Source of the DNA: Ignavibacteria bacterium
GTDB taxonomy: Bacteria > Bacteroidota > Ignavibacteria > Kapaibacteriales > UBA961
DNA length: 64,000 nucleotides
Reading direction: 5' to 3'
NCBI GenBank assembly: GCA_016720145.1
Contig: JADJXV010000007.1
Location: 62,001 to 126,000 of the forward strand
Positions 17,329 through 26,943 of the stretch are shown one piece after another. Positions within the stretch are counted from its first letter, which is position 1, and each line of letters opens with the position of its first letter. The translations under genes and the position numbers were made by a program. The notes beneath the pieces were generated by a model that did not search any database, was not told the DNA's origin, and saw only the letters and a program-made list of their open reading frames with translations.

Positions 17329-20300
17329 TTATTTCTCTACATCCACTCTCGTTGTGAGTGTTTCGATATCAGTCACTAACCGTAAGATATAGACCCCATT
17401 ACCAATTGCACTCATATCACATGTTATGCTATGCTGACCTACTGCTTGATTTTGCTTGTTAATTATTGTACGTACCACTTGACCCATAGTATTCAACAAC
17501 TCAAGCTTTATCATAAGCGGCTCGCGTAAACTATAGTGAATCTCCATGCTGTTCTTGGTAGGATTCGGACGCGTGGCAAGCGACATGGCATGTTCACCAA
17601 GAATATAAAGCCGCACTCCACCCTCATCGCATATTCCCGATAGGGTAATTTTTCCGTTTTGCGTTTCTACTTTGGTAATAATTCCACTGTTCGTCCACCG
17701 GAATTCATCAATTGATATCGTCGAAATATCCGTCGTACCAAGCGTCACAACACAGGGAATTGAAATTAATTCATCACTTTGGGCGTTAGATGTGCCCGTC
17801 AGCTCAAGCACGCAACTGTCATCAATTCCTACACATGCATTCTTTGTCTCTTCGTTGTAAAGAATAGACTTGTTGTATCGCACACGCGCATACCACTGAG
17901 TCGGCGCACCGGTGAGCTGCATTCCCGATTGCTTCTGTACTTTCAGCACGAGATTCACTTTTTCTGCTACCTGCGCACTGATGTCCTGAATGGCGATGGT
18001 CAGTCTCGCCGTATCCTGCACGCCTGAACACATATTCCCAATCGCCGTAACTGATGAATACGCTGTGTCTTGGGCGGCTACCCAGCGTACTTGACCCATC
18101 AGCTCGCCCACCGATGCCGGCGAACAATTCACACTTACCGAAACGCTTGCATCCGGCAAGAGTACTTGCGGCGTAAAATCACTGCTGAAAGTATTTCCAA
18201 TGTTCGTTACCCATTCTGCTCGAAGGAGTTGCATGCTTGTTATGTCTGTGTTTTTGAGTGTTGCTTGTAGGACTTTGGATTGACCCATACACACCGAGTC
18301 GAACCTCAATACACCTGTCGCAATGAGCGATGAAAGTGACTGAACCGAATCAATTCCTGTGCCCCGAACCACCGAACTTGCTGTATCTTTATCCCCCGTT
18401 ATAAGCAAAACTCCCTGAACTGAACCAACGAGCACAGGTGAAAAATTAACCGCAATCTGATGTGTTTGACCAGCCGTTATCACTATCGGGAATTGACCTG
18501 CTTGTACCGAAAACGCCTGATTACTGCCCACCATAAATGCCGCATCCGTTAGAGTCATGTCTATCGTACCGTCGTTGGTTACTTGTACGACGTCCTGCTT
18601 TGTCTTAGTAATTGGCACATTTCCTATATCTTTATTAAAACCGGTAAGTTGCGTAATTATCTTATCTGTTCCCTCGGCGGTAATTATCGTGCTTATCTTC
18701 AGTGAACACGGCTGGGTAGCCTCAGCCGTTAGCGTATCGGTAAATTTTCCCTTCTGTACCGTAAATAGCACCTCTACACTGAGCGTGTCATTCGGATGAA
18801 GAATCGCCGGAAGCGGAGGATTCACAATACCTTGGCTTAGTGGCGGCAGAAGACCCGACAGCGAAGATACGGTCACATCCGATGTTCCCGAATTGTAGAT
18901 TTTCACCAGCTTGCTCAGCACTGTCCCGACCGGCACTTGTCCGTAATCGACCGCCGCATCCGCCTGCAAGCTAGGAGTAGCTTTCGTAGCTTTGAGAATA
19001 ATAGACTTGCTCACCGAACATGGCATAAAAGTCACATCCATTTTCCCATACTGCACGCCGTCGGGCAACGTGGCGTCGGGCTGAAATGTCACCGAATACG
19101 AACGTCCTACTCCATTCGGCAAGCTATCGCCGCGAATGACCGTTGTTGTAAATAAAGAAGATACTGTAATTGCACTGATATTCCCAGTCAAGCCGCCACC
19201 GCTGGTATTTTTGAGAGTAAATGTCTTGGTAATCGTGGCTTGCGCGCATCCGACGAGTTCGCCGAGGTCAATCGTATCCGGCACTGAAAAGCTCACGCCT
19301 TGTTTCGAACCCTTGAGTAGCACCGATTGTTCGCCCGCGCATGGATTCGTCGTCATACGCAGCGTCGCCGCTGTCGTGCCGCTTCCGGTCGGTTCGAATC
19401 GTAGCTTGAGTTCCCTAATTTGCCCCGCCGCCAATTTCACCGGAAGGGAAGTCATTAAACTAAAATGCGGGTCGCTTACTACTATTTTCGTAACTTCTAT
19501 ATCGATGGTATTGGCATTCTGCACGACTAGTATTGTGTCGCTCACAGCATCGCACCCGACTAGATTAGGGAACGCCACCTCAGCCGACCGCACGCTGAGA
19601 GCAGGAAGAACATGCTTCCCGCTCAGTGGGATACGAATTACATCCTTACACACACCTGCCGTAAACGATAAGCGCATTTCATTACTAAAATCACCCGCAG
19701 TCTGCGGCGCATAGCGAATCACCACCGGAAGCGATTCACCCGACTGAATATCTTGCGGGAACGTCGGCGATACGATTGAAAACGGCGCATTAATCTGCGC
19801 AGAGGATATCGTCATTTTATCGACTCCCTGATTCGTAATCGTCAGCCCCGAGTCCCTCTTCATTGCAGTACACCCGGCCGTCACTCCGAAAGGAATCGAC
19901 GGCTTGTCGGTCGTAAAAGCAAGTTGTAATTTTTCACCCTTTACCTCAATTTTTACTTCGTGTCCGCACGGTATGCCGAGAAGTGAAAGCGTGCCATTTG
20001 ATACACCTTTACCCGGCGGAGTGTAGCGCACGGTTAACGTTTTTTTAGCGCCCTTGACAAGCACAATGGGCAGACTGTCGGTGATTATACATCCTGCCAC
20101 CGTAGAAGTTTGCTTCGTAAATTGAATATCCTCCGTGCCGGTATTGCTTACATCTATTGTCAGAATTTTACTCGCTGTGCACACGTCGAGAGTGCCGAAG
20201 TCTAAGCGAGGTGCTGAATTGGTGGTAGTAATTTTCCGTACTTTTACCACGACAGAACCTGTGTCCATGCAACCGTTGGTATCCGAGACAATCACCTGAT

Positions 20301-22467
20301 AATTCGTCGTAACTGATGGTGAAGCAAGAGGCTGTGGTACCGACGCCGAACTCAGTCCGACAACCGGGGTCCATTGATACGTATATCGGTTCGACCCTGT
20401 AACAGGATTCCCAATCACAACGCCCTCGCCCAAACACACCACGGTATCGTTGCCCGGATCAATATATGGCTTTTGATGCACGGTGACAGTGACGGTATCC
20501 TTGCGCTGACATCCCTTACTATCGGTAACGGTGACCATATAATTGGTCGTTTCCATCGGTCGAACATTAATGCGCGGAGAAGTGGAAGCGCCTATGATAC
20601 CACTTGCCGGTGACCATGAATAGCTGAGCGAACCCGTTCCGCCGGTGGCAGGAGCGCCGATCGTGACAAATGACGAACCCTCGCAAAATCCTACATCAGC
20701 CCCGGCATTGAGCACCGGAGAAGGGTAAATTGTCGTGGTAAAGAGCGTATCTTTGAAGCATCCGGTAGCGGTCAAGGTCTCACGGATGCGGAGGGTGTCT
20801 ATGGTGGGCGCGCCGGCATAGGTCCAGCGGATAGTGACCGAATCGGAGGTAGAAGTACCGATAATCGTACCATGCGAGGATACATCCCATTGGTAGGTTC
20901 TTCCCGACACCCGGCTTACGCTGTATTTCACATATTGATCGGCGCAGGAGATGGCGCTTGCACCGCTTATGACAGGCATCGGACCGCGTAAAATGGTAAT
21001 ATCATAACAGTTATCAGGTCCGATGGTAGAAGGATTCGATGAATTTACCCGTATCCGATAGCCGCTGCCGGGTGGTGTGGTATAAGGGATTGTGCCTGTC
21101 ATTACCCCCGAGTGCGAGCCGGTCATTGTGCCGATCGTCACAGGATTCGCAAAGCTGCCGGTAGAGTCTGAAAGCTGCACCGTGAACGTATTACTCGGCG
21201 CTATCGAGCATATCGTCGTAAACGGCACGGACACAGCCGCACCCGGACAGTATGTAGCCGGAGCACTTTTCTCTACCGTTACCTGAACCGTGCTGTCTCC
21301 AATAGGAAGAAAATTTTGAACAGGAGAAGTAATATTACCTCCGGCGAATACCTGACCATGGTTACTTATAAGACTATTGTTGCGTATATCTGCATATTGT
21401 TGTCCAAAATCCACTGCCCAGTCGGATGCTGCATTTCCATTAGTATTATTGAGTTTAGCAAGTACCCGTCTTGATTGTCCACCTATCGCAGAAAAAATAC
21501 CGCCGACATAGATATCATTTCCTGAAATACTAATTGCAGTAACAATACTATTAGATGCTGTCACATTGGCATTCCATGCTAAATCTACACCTGCATTACT
21601 TGTACTGAGCTTAGCTATATGTGTTCGTGAGATTCCTCCGATATGTGAAAAATTACCTCCTACATAGAGGTCACCTGCTGAAACAGCCATAGTGTACAAA
21701 TATCCGGGTTCAAAATTAGCATTCCACGCATTATTTGCTATGCCGTAGACATTATCTATCTTGGCAAGGTTAGCACGTGACTGCCCACCAATATCTGAAA
21801 ATGTGCCTCCTACGAATATATCATTACCGGAAATTACTATAATGCTAACACCAGCAGGTGAAATATTTTGATAATCACTAGTCGGATTAGGATTCCATTG
21901 CGAAACAGCAGCACCATCGGCGTCATTCAGCTTTGCTAGGTGGTTTCGATTTTGCCCGCCAATGACGGTAAATTCACCCCCAACATATATATCACCTCCG
22001 GATATCGCTATTGTCAGCACCGCACCGTTCGCATTAGAATTCCACGTGCCATCCGGCGCACCTGTAGTATAATTAAGCTTTGCAATTCCTTTACGTGATA
22101 CCCCTCCAACTGTCGAAAAATACCCACCAATATATATGTCACTTCCGGAAATGGCGATTGTACGAACACCACCTGCGTTTGGATTCCATGTTGCATCTAG
22201 AACACCCGTGCATCGGTTATATCTAGCAATACCACGGCGGGTAGTCGTACCACACAATGAAAAATCCCCACCGACATAGACATAATTTTCATCCGTCGCA
22301 AAAGCATAGACATAGCCATTCGGAAGATCTGTAAAGAGCGCGTTAACCGTCTGCGCGTGCAGGGTGACGGCTGATACCAATAGCGCGCATTGAAGGAGAA
22401 TTTTCCACCAATGCGGTATTCTACTCAACGCCGGGCTTGTGATGTTGTAAATGTATGGTTTGTTCAT
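17329..22467 (-). CDS. Giant propeller / Ig-like / ASH-repeat surface protein with T9SS sorting domain
   Basis: About 1712 residues from the ATG at 22465-22467 (MNKPYIYNIT); an upstream extension of the frame would overlap the previous gene. A signal peptide ends near VTLHA/QT (38). Residues 45-400 are six or seven repeats of about 50 residues such as ISGNDIYVGGIFSAIGGQSRRVLAKL, a beta-propeller resembling delta-60/DUF5122 repeats. About 420-770 hold PKD/Ig-like domains (YSWSPASGI, DSKGCQRKDTVTVTV, YQWTPVVGLS). Then come about six ASH-type domains (LDFGTLDV, AFPNLVGC, IDLGELVGC, VDYGQVPVG), the same cohesin-like module as the WD40 proteins, and a T9SS domain (SLATRPNPTKNSM ... TRVDVEK). No enzymatic motif is visible. 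The family is probably an adhesin or matrix protein. Confidence 0.85.
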   Translation of the reverse strand: MNKPYIYNITSPALSRIPHWWKILLQCALLVSAVTLHAQTVNALFTDLPNGYVYAFATDENYVYVGGDFSLCGTTTRRGIARYNRCTGVLDATWNPNAGGVRTIAISGSDIYIGGYFSTVGGVSRKGIAKLNYTTGAPDGTWNSNANGAVLTIAISGGDIYVGGEFTVIGGQNRNHLAKLNDADGAAVSQWNPNPTSDYQNISPAGVSIIVISGNDIFVGGTFSDIGGQSRANLAKIDNVYGIANNAWNANFEPGYLYTMAVSAGDLYVGGNFSHIGGISRTHIAKLSTSNAGVDLAWNANVTASNSIVTAISISGNDIYVGGIFSAIGGQSRRVLAKLNNTNGNAASDWAVDFGQQYADIRNNSLISNHGQVFAGGNITSPVQNFLPIGDSTVQVTVEKSAPATYCPGAAVSVPFTTICSIAPSNTFTVQLSDSTGSFANPVTIGTMTGSHSGVMTGTIPYTTPPGSGYRIRVNSSNPSTIGPDNCYDITILRGPMPVISGASAISCADQYVKYSVSRVSGRTYQWDVSSHGTIIGTSTSDSVTIRWTYAGAPTIDTLRIRETLTATGCFKDTLFTTTIYPSPVLNAGADVGFCEGSSFVTIGAPATGGTGSLSYSWSPASGIIGASTSPRINVRPMETTNYMVTVTDSKGCQRKDTVTVTVHQKPYIDPGNDTVVCLGEGVVIGNPVTGSNRYTYQWTPVVGLSSASVPQPLASPSVTTNYQVIVSDTNGCMDTGSVVVKVRKITTTNSAPRLDFGTLDVCTASKILTIDVSNTGTEDIQFTKQTSTVAGCIITDSLPIVLVKGAKKTLTVRYTPPGKGVSNGTLSLLGIPCGHEVKIEVKGEKLQLAFTTDKPSIPFGVTAGCTAMKRDSGLTITNQGVDKMTISSAQINAPFSIVSPTFPQDIQSGESLPVVIRYAPQTAGDFSNEMRLSFTAGVCKDVIRIPLSGKHVLPALSVRSAEVAFPNLVGCDAVSDTILVVQNANTIDIEVTKIVVSDPHFSLMTSLPVKLAAGQIRELKLRFEPTGSGTTAATLRMTTNPCAGEQSVLLKGSKQGVSFSVPDTIDLGELVGCAQATITKTFTLKNTSGGGLTGNISAITVSSLFTTTVIRGDSLPNGVGRSYSVTFQPDATLPDGVQYGKMDVTFMPCSVSKSIILKATKATPSLQADAAVDYGQVPVGTVLSKLVKIYNSGTSDVTVSSLSGLLPPLSQGIVNPPLPAILHPNDTLSVEVLFTVQKGKFTDTLTAEATQPCSLKISTIITAEGTDKIITQLTGFNKDIGNVPITKTKQDVVQVTNDGTIDMTLTDAAFMVGSNQAFSVQAGQFPIVITAGQTHQIAVNFSPVLVGSVQGVLLITGDKDTASSVVRGTGIDSVQSLSSLIATGVLRFDSVCMGQSKVLQATLKNTDITSMQLLRAEWVTNIGNTFSSDFTPQVLLPDASVSVSVNCSPASVGELMGQVRWVAAQDTAYSSVTAIGNMCSGVQDTARLTIAIQDISAQVAEKVNLVLKVQKQSGMQLTGAPTQWYARVRYNKSILYNEETKNACVGIDDSCVLELTGTSNAQSDELISIPCVVTLGTTDISTISIDEFRWTNSGIITKVETQNGKITLSGICDEGGVRLYILGEHAMSLATRPNPTKNSMEIHYSLREPLMIKLELLNTMGQVVRTIINKQNQAVGQHSITCDMSAIGNGVYILRLVTDIETLTTRVDVEK

Positions 22468-22505
22468 GGGATATTCCATTCTATATACTTGAAAATTAAG
22501 AAGGA

Positions 22506-23246
22506 TTATTGACGAATACTTGGAACATATTTCAGGGTAATTCCACACCGCACCGCATTCGAATGCCAGGCAAGGTCGGAGACGACCGGCGTGATGCCGA
22601 GGGTAAAGAGGATTTCGGGTGAGAGAATGAGGGTGCGTGTGGAATTGAGCGGTACGTCGTAGCCCAAGCCGCCAATAATTGCGCCGTAGACAGAGGCCGC
22701 GCCGGGAATCGGCTGATCTGTGATTTCATTGCGCTTGCTTGAGCCATTGGGAAACACGCCGACCTTCGGACTGATGATAATCTCCCGCTGGGAAAATTGC
22801 TTGCTTGTTACCGCAGCGATCCGGCCACCGACAGAGAGCCAAAGCGATGAAAAGAGGTTCACTCCTACCAGTGGTTCGAGTCCCACATCCGCAAGTGATA
22901 CCTCGACCTGATGCTCGAATACCGCCGGTACATTTCCCGTAACCACGGTATTTTCAGTACGTTTCATCGTTCCGCTGCGAGTCATGTATCCGCCGCGAAG
23001 CGCAAGACGCACCTGCCCGGCAAGGGGTAATTCATAGAATAGTCCGATGGAAAGACCACCGCCGGTGCCATCCTCATACTGCGGACAGCACGAGGGGACA
23101 TTCGGAAAACTTCGGAAATCCGCCTGATACATGTTGAAATTATAATCGCTAAAAATACCGTAGGCAGGCGATTGCTGAGCAGAGGTCGGGGCTGCAGTTA
23201 AAAAGGCGAAAATCACAAGAAGTGAAAAGAGTAAAAAAGAGTGCAT
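22506..23246 (-). CDS. Outer-membrane beta-barrel protein, paralogue of the OmpA-barrel N-terminus
   Basis: 246 residues with signal peptide MHSFLLFSLLVIFAFLTAAPTSA. The mature part matches the barrel domain of the 705-residue protein along its whole length (NMYQADFRSFPNVPSCCPQY, TRSGTMKRTENT, VFEHQVEVSLADVGLEPL, RNEITDQPIPGA, YDVPLNS, LSPEILFTLGITPVVS) but has no OmpA domain. It is first in a five-gene same-strand run and sits 38 bp upstream of a T9SS giant. This arrangement recalls PorP/SprF-type barrels, which help secrete or anchor specific T9SS cargo; similarity to those families is structural analogy only. The small loss of frame length between the two paralogues is at the C-terminus. 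Confidence 0.85.
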   Translation of the reverse strand: MHSFLLFSLLVIFAFLTAAPTSAQQSPAYGIFSDYNFNMYQADFRSFPNVPSCCPQYEDGTGGGLSIGLFYELPLAGQVRLALRGGYMTRSGTMKRTENTVVTGNVPAVFEHQVEVSLADVGLEPLVGVNLFSSLWLSVGGRIAAVTSKQFSQREIIISPKVGVFPNGSSKRNEITDQPIPGAASVYGAIIGGLGYDVPLNSTRTLILSPEILFTLGITPVVSDLAWHSNAVRCGITLKYVPSIRQ

Positions 23247-23493
23247 AGAGTTCAGATTGGTACTACTAAAAACCGTTGCGCTAAATTACTAAAAATAATA
23301 TTCCTAACACCTCCGAAGTGGCTCATTTATCTTGAATTGGGGAACAATTTATTTGATGATGCGGTGGGGCGGGAAGTAGTGTCGGCGGTTAAAGAGATTG
23401 GTGGAATTGAATACTTCCGGGCTGGCGTTTTTTGCAGTGTGATGCACTCTAGTTTACGAAGAGACAAAAGGGACATAAGAGATAGAAAGGACA

Positions 23494-23642
23494 GAAAGGA
23501 CAGTAGGGACAGTAGGGACAGTAGGGACAAGTTCTCGACTTATCTCGACTTGTCCCTACTCAACTTTTACTTACTTACGACTTACGACTTACAGACTTAC
23601 GACTTACGACTTACAGACTTACGACTTACGACTTATCACTTC
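23494..23642. repeat. Low-complexity tandem repeats near the end of obgE
   Basis: Two simple repeats: (GGACAGTAG)n around 23500-23530 and (GACTTACGACTTACA)n around 23575-23630, with a foldback between CTCGACTT... and the tandem copies. The second repeat runs up to the obgE stop codon. A related TTACTACTTA repeat lies at 61220-61310. No coding value is seen. The rest of the gap 23247-23493 holds nothing I recognise. Confidence 0.7.
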
Positions 23643-24628
23643 CGACTAAATTCCAACACCTCCCACACCTTCCACTTCAACACTTCGATATTATCGCCAA
23701 CGGCTGAGGAAATCGGTAATGCCGGCTCGCCGCCGAAGCGTAGGCGTGACCATGACTTACGATCTTCGGGCAAAACGGTATCGGTCTTGCTCAGACAGAC
23801 GATTTGGGGCTTTTTAAGCATTTCCGGACTGTAGCTTTTGAGTTCGTTGCAGAGGATTTTGTAGTCTTTTTTGGGGTTTTCGCTGGCAGCATCTATGAGA
23901 AAAACCAGCACTCGTGTACGCTCGATGTGACGGAGGAATTGCACACCCAGCCCGCGCCCCTCGTGGGCGCCTTCGATTAGTCCGGGGATATCGGCGACCG
24001 TGTAGGACTTCTCATCGCCGATGCGTACCATCCCGAGATTGGGCACAAGTGTGGTGAATGGATAGTCTGCTATTTTTGGTTTGGCGGCTGATATCACGGA
24101 AATCAAGGTCGATTTACCTGCATTTGGGAATCCCACTATCCCTACATCTGCCAAGATTTTAAGTTCGAGCGCTACGGTCATTTCGATGGCAGGTTCGCCC
24201 GGCTCTGAGTTACGTGGTGCCTGATTCACATTCGTCATGAACTCCGCATTTCCACGTCCACCGCGGCCTCCTTTGGCGATGATGATTTGTTTGCCCGGGG
24301 TATCGAGATCAGCGAGAATCTCATCTGTTTCGATATTTTTTATCACGGTGCCAACGGGTAATTTCACAACCAAATCTTTGCCGCTTTTGCCGGTACAATT
24401 ATACTTTTCACCCGAATTTCCATCTTCGGCATAATAATGACGCTTGTAACGTAAGTCTAATAATGTCGTCAGTTGCGGGTCTGCTACTACTATCAAGTCG
24501 CCGCCCTTACCGCCGTTACCGCCGTCAGGACCACCATTGGCGACGAACTTTTCACGACGAAAACTTATATGTCCTTTGCCGCCTTTTCCCGAGCGAATAT
24601 CAACCGTCGCTGTATCTATAAAATTCAT
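23636..24628 (-). CDS. obgE: GTPase Obg/CgtA
   Basis: 330 residues, near the usual size of a short-tailed Obg. An N-terminal glycine-rich Obg fold (1-158; FRREKFVANGGPDGGNGGKGG, GGRGGRGNAEF) is followed by a TRAFAC GTPase domain with G1 GFPNAGKST, G2 PFTTLVP, G3 DIPGLIEGAHEGRGLG and G4 LSKTD. It binds the large ribosomal subunit and acts in ribosome maturation and stress control. The ATG overlaps the stop of the upstream acidic-repeat gene (ATGA), so translation is coupled. It ends in TGA, which shows that TGA is a genuine stop in this genome. Confidence 0.97.
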   Translation of the reverse strand: MNFIDTATVDIRSGKGGKGHISFRREKFVANGGPDGGNGGKGGDLIVVADPQLTTLLDLRYKRHYYAEDGNSGEKYNCTGKSGKDLVVKLPVGTVIKNIETDEILADLDTPGKQIIIAKGGRGGRGNAEFMTNVNQAPRNSEPGEPAIEMTVALELKILADVGIVGFPNAGKSTLISVISAAKPKIADYPFTTLVPNLGMVRIGDEKSYTVADIPGLIEGAHEGRGLGVQFLRHIERTRVLVFLIDAASENPKKDYKILCNELKSYSPEMLKKPQIVCLSKTDTVLPEDRKSWSRLRFGGEPALPISSAVGDNIEVLKWKVWEVLEFSRK

Positions 24629-25497
24629 TGGTTTTCTAAAAATCGTTTTTGAATGGTATTTCCAAATTCAATGACTATCGAATCTGTATGTTTTTTTCGA
24701 GCGCGTATTAAATATCGCACAATCGCAGCATCTGCTTTTGCCCATGAATGACAATCGTCAAGCTCACCCAAAAGCTTGTGATAGGCGGCTTCATTACCGT
24801 CAAACATCTTCTTGACGAACTTCTCCTTTTGCTTTGAATCTATAATAGTTTCCCATCTCAGCAATTCTGGTTCGGCAGCAAGTACTTTATTTACAATCAT
24901 TTCCGTAATGATTTCCCGATCCGGTTCAACTACCGGAATATCAATGTCCATTTCATCTATCGGAATTTCTGTTTCCATATCAACGGATGGGATTTCTTCT
25001 TCCATTTCAACGGTTGGAATTTCTTCTTCCATTTCAACAAATGGAATTTCTTCGTGTATTTCCACGGTTGGAATTTCATCATCCATTTCAAAAGGAAGAA
25101 TTTCAGCCTCCGTTTGAGTAGTTGAAATTTCCTCGTAAGATTGAACTGAATTTATTTCATCGTCAGCTTCATCAGTAGGAATTTCATCGTCAGCTTCATC
25201 AGTAGGAATTTCTTCGCCAACTTCGATTGATGGAATTTCAACTTCATTTTCAACTTGTGGAATTTCTACATCCATTTCAATGAACGGTAATTCAGCTTCT
25301 AATTCAGATGGGTTAAATACTTCATTACTATTTGTGGTAACAGGTAGTTCCGAAAGTTCACCTACAAATGAATGAACGTTCATTCTATGTTCTACCGTAT
25401 CAGGAATATCTTTATCGACGACACCTTCATCTACCAAATTAATCTCATCAGTTTCAGAAAATAGGTTCTCTTCACTTGGAATTTGTTCGTTAGCCAA
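24625..25497 (-). CDS. Acidic 9-residue-repeat protein, C-terminal part (frameshifted from 25584-26714)
   Basis: 290 residues in this frame. Residues about 60-195 are an extremely acidic tandem repeat of nine residues with the pattern EIPTVEMEE / EIPTDEADD (27-bp period in DNA). The last 90 residues are globular and basic to neutral (LLRWETIIDSKQKEKFVKKM ... SIVIEFGNTIQKRFLENQ). The start is not trustworthy: the acidic reading continues upstream in other frames (VDYIGKETTEFDFEDEQTV) into the 26714 gene, so this is the tail of one protein of about 700 residues broken by about three indels between 25498 and 25600. I do not recognise the family. It overlaps obgE by four bases, so a link to ribosome assembly or envelope regulation is possible but unproven. 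Confidence 0.7.
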   Translation of the reverse strand: MANEQIPSEENLFSETDEINLVDEGVVDKDIPDTVEHRMNVHSFVGELSELPVTTNSNEVFNPSELEAELPFIEMDVEIPQVENEVEIPSIEVGEEIPTDEADDEIPTDEADDEINSVQSYEEISTTQTEAEILPFEMDDEIPTVEIHEEIPFVEMEEEIPTVEMEEEIPSVDMETEIPIDEMDIDIPVVEPDREIITEMIVNKVLAAEPELLRWETIIDSKQKEKFVKKMFDGNEAAYHKLLGELDDCHSWAKADAAIVRYLIRARKKHTDSIVIEFGNTIQKRFLENQ

Positions 25498-25583
25498 CTC
25501 TAAACCGTTTGCTCATCTTCAAAATCAAATTCAGTAGTTTCCTTACCAATGTAATCAACAGCAATACTTCTGCAACTTCTTGA

Positions 25584-26714
25584 TTAGTCCAAGAGTTCGT
25601 TCGTATGATTAACATCAAACATATCTTCGATATTTTCAAGATTAGAATCATCATTGTCTCCATCATATACTGATTCCGCTTCATCAGCATCATCGGCATT
25701 TACATCGGATTGATCAATCGGGATTTGGTTCGTAATTTCTGCAGAATTGGAATCAGGTAATTCCTCATTTTCTGTAGCTTCATCGTACTCAATCTCTTCA
25801 TCATGATCTTGCACTGTTGCATCAATTTCACTCTCATGAGTTTCAATTATTGAGTCACTTACTTTCTCATTTTCACTTTCATTCTCGAATTCAATTACTT
25901 GATAGTCGGGCTGGAGATCGCCGCTATCGACAAGGGAAAGAATATTGACAACTACTTCTAAAAACTGGTCTTGGGAAATTTGTTCGATATTTTCATCATA
26001 GAGAAGGCGTTCTAATTCTTTGGCAATGAGCACTACTTTTTTGTCATCGAGAAAGATGATGAGCGATTCTGTGGGAACAGTCCAGTTATTCTGATTGGTC
26101 GTAGTACGATTGAAAAATTCAAAAAGGGGTAGGAGTAAATCGACAAACTGATGAGGTGAGAGGTCAAGAATATGTTCATTATCAATAGTTTCGATAATTT
26201 TCTCGAATTCAACTACCGACAGCAAATCCATCGACGGATAATCGGTATAGGTCTTCCGAGCCCAGGCATAGAATCCTTTGGTCAGGTAGGCATAGTCGGT
26301 AAGATATTCGAGACGAAGGAGAATTTCATAGATCGTTTTGGTGGGATCGCCTCTATAAACAAACCACTTAAGGGTAGTCCTCGGGCGACAAAGGAAATTC
26401 AAATGTACTTTAGCAGCAGTATCAATAGTGGAGAGCAATACATCATAATCAAAGTGTGCATTTTGGCGGAGTGCATCTTCCAATTGCTTAAAAATTGGCG
26501 TGAATTCGGGTGCGGATGTATCGAAGCGATGATTATCAAGCCATTGATTTTGTTCTTCGTACAGCCACCAATCCACTTCGGCAGTGAAGAAGCGTTTGTA
26601 GCTTGCTGCAATCGTATCAACAGACAAGATATCCCTTAGGAACACATACGGTTGGGCTTGTGGAAGCTGAGCAGTAAGAAATTTTTTGAGCTGTTCAATT
26701 TCAACTTCGAACAT
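25584..26714 (-). CDS. Unknown protein with helical N-terminus and acidic tail, N-terminal part
   Basis: About 376 residues from the ATG at 26712-26714, which has GGAG at good spacing; an ATG two codons upstream sits too close to it. Residues 1-250 look globular and helix-rich (FFTAEVDWWLYEEQNQWLDN, CRPRTTLKWFVYRGDP, GFYAWARKTYTDYPSMDLLS). Residues 275-376 become very acidic (ESENEKVSDS, HDEEIEYDEATENEELPD). No signal peptide or membrane segment is seen, so it is presumably cytoplasmic. The frame stops at 25584, but the acidic composition carries on through other frames into the 24625 ORF, so the two are one gene with indels. No family recognised. Confidence 0.7.
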   Translation of the reverse strand: MFEVEIEQLKKFLTAQLPQAQPYVFLRDILSVDTIAASYKRFFTAEVDWWLYEEQNQWLDNHRFDTSAPEFTPIFKQLEDALRQNAHFDYDVLLSTIDTAAKVHLNFLCRPRTTLKWFVYRGDPTKTIYEILLRLEYLTDYAYLTKGFYAWARKTYTDYPSMDLLSVVEFEKIIETIDNEHILDLSPHQFVDLLLPLFEFFNRTTTNQNNWTVPTESLIIFLDDKKVVLIAKELERLLYDENIEQISQDQFLEVVVNILSLVDSGDLQPDYQVIEFENESENEKVSDSIIETHESEIDATVQDHDEEIEYDEATENEELPDSNSAEITNQIPIDQSDVNADDADEAESVYDGDNDDSNLENIEDMFDVNHTNELLD

Positions 26715-26824
26715 AATCATACTCCGATAATTGAATAGTAATCAAAGGGATAGCACTAAGACAGGCATAGAAAAAGCAGCAATATGCAGCAGAATTGCTA
26801 CTATAATACCACGAAAAAAAAACA

Positions 26825-26891
26825 TAACCAAGAAATGGTTTTTGGGTGAATAAAAAAACGGCTCGGTAGGTATGGAAACCAGCCGAGCCGT
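26825..26891 (-). terminator. Rho-independent terminator, copy 1 of a 67-bp repeat
   Basis: On the minus strand ACGGCTCGG (26891-26883) pairs with CCGAGCCGT (26866-26858) and is followed by seven T residues. It lies 53 bp beyond the stop of the 26944 gene. The whole 67-bp unit, starting TAACCAAGAAATGGTTTT, recurs at 28706-28772. Confidence 0.8.
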
Positions 26892-26943
26892 GGAGTCAAT
26901 GTAAAAGATTAGTAGATTATTTGTCTCACCAAATACAGGTAAA

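Noticed and set aside
23241..23834. 197-residue plus-strand ORF near obgE
   Set aside because: Most of it translates the GGACAGTAG and ACTTACG simple repeats and then the antisense of obgE.
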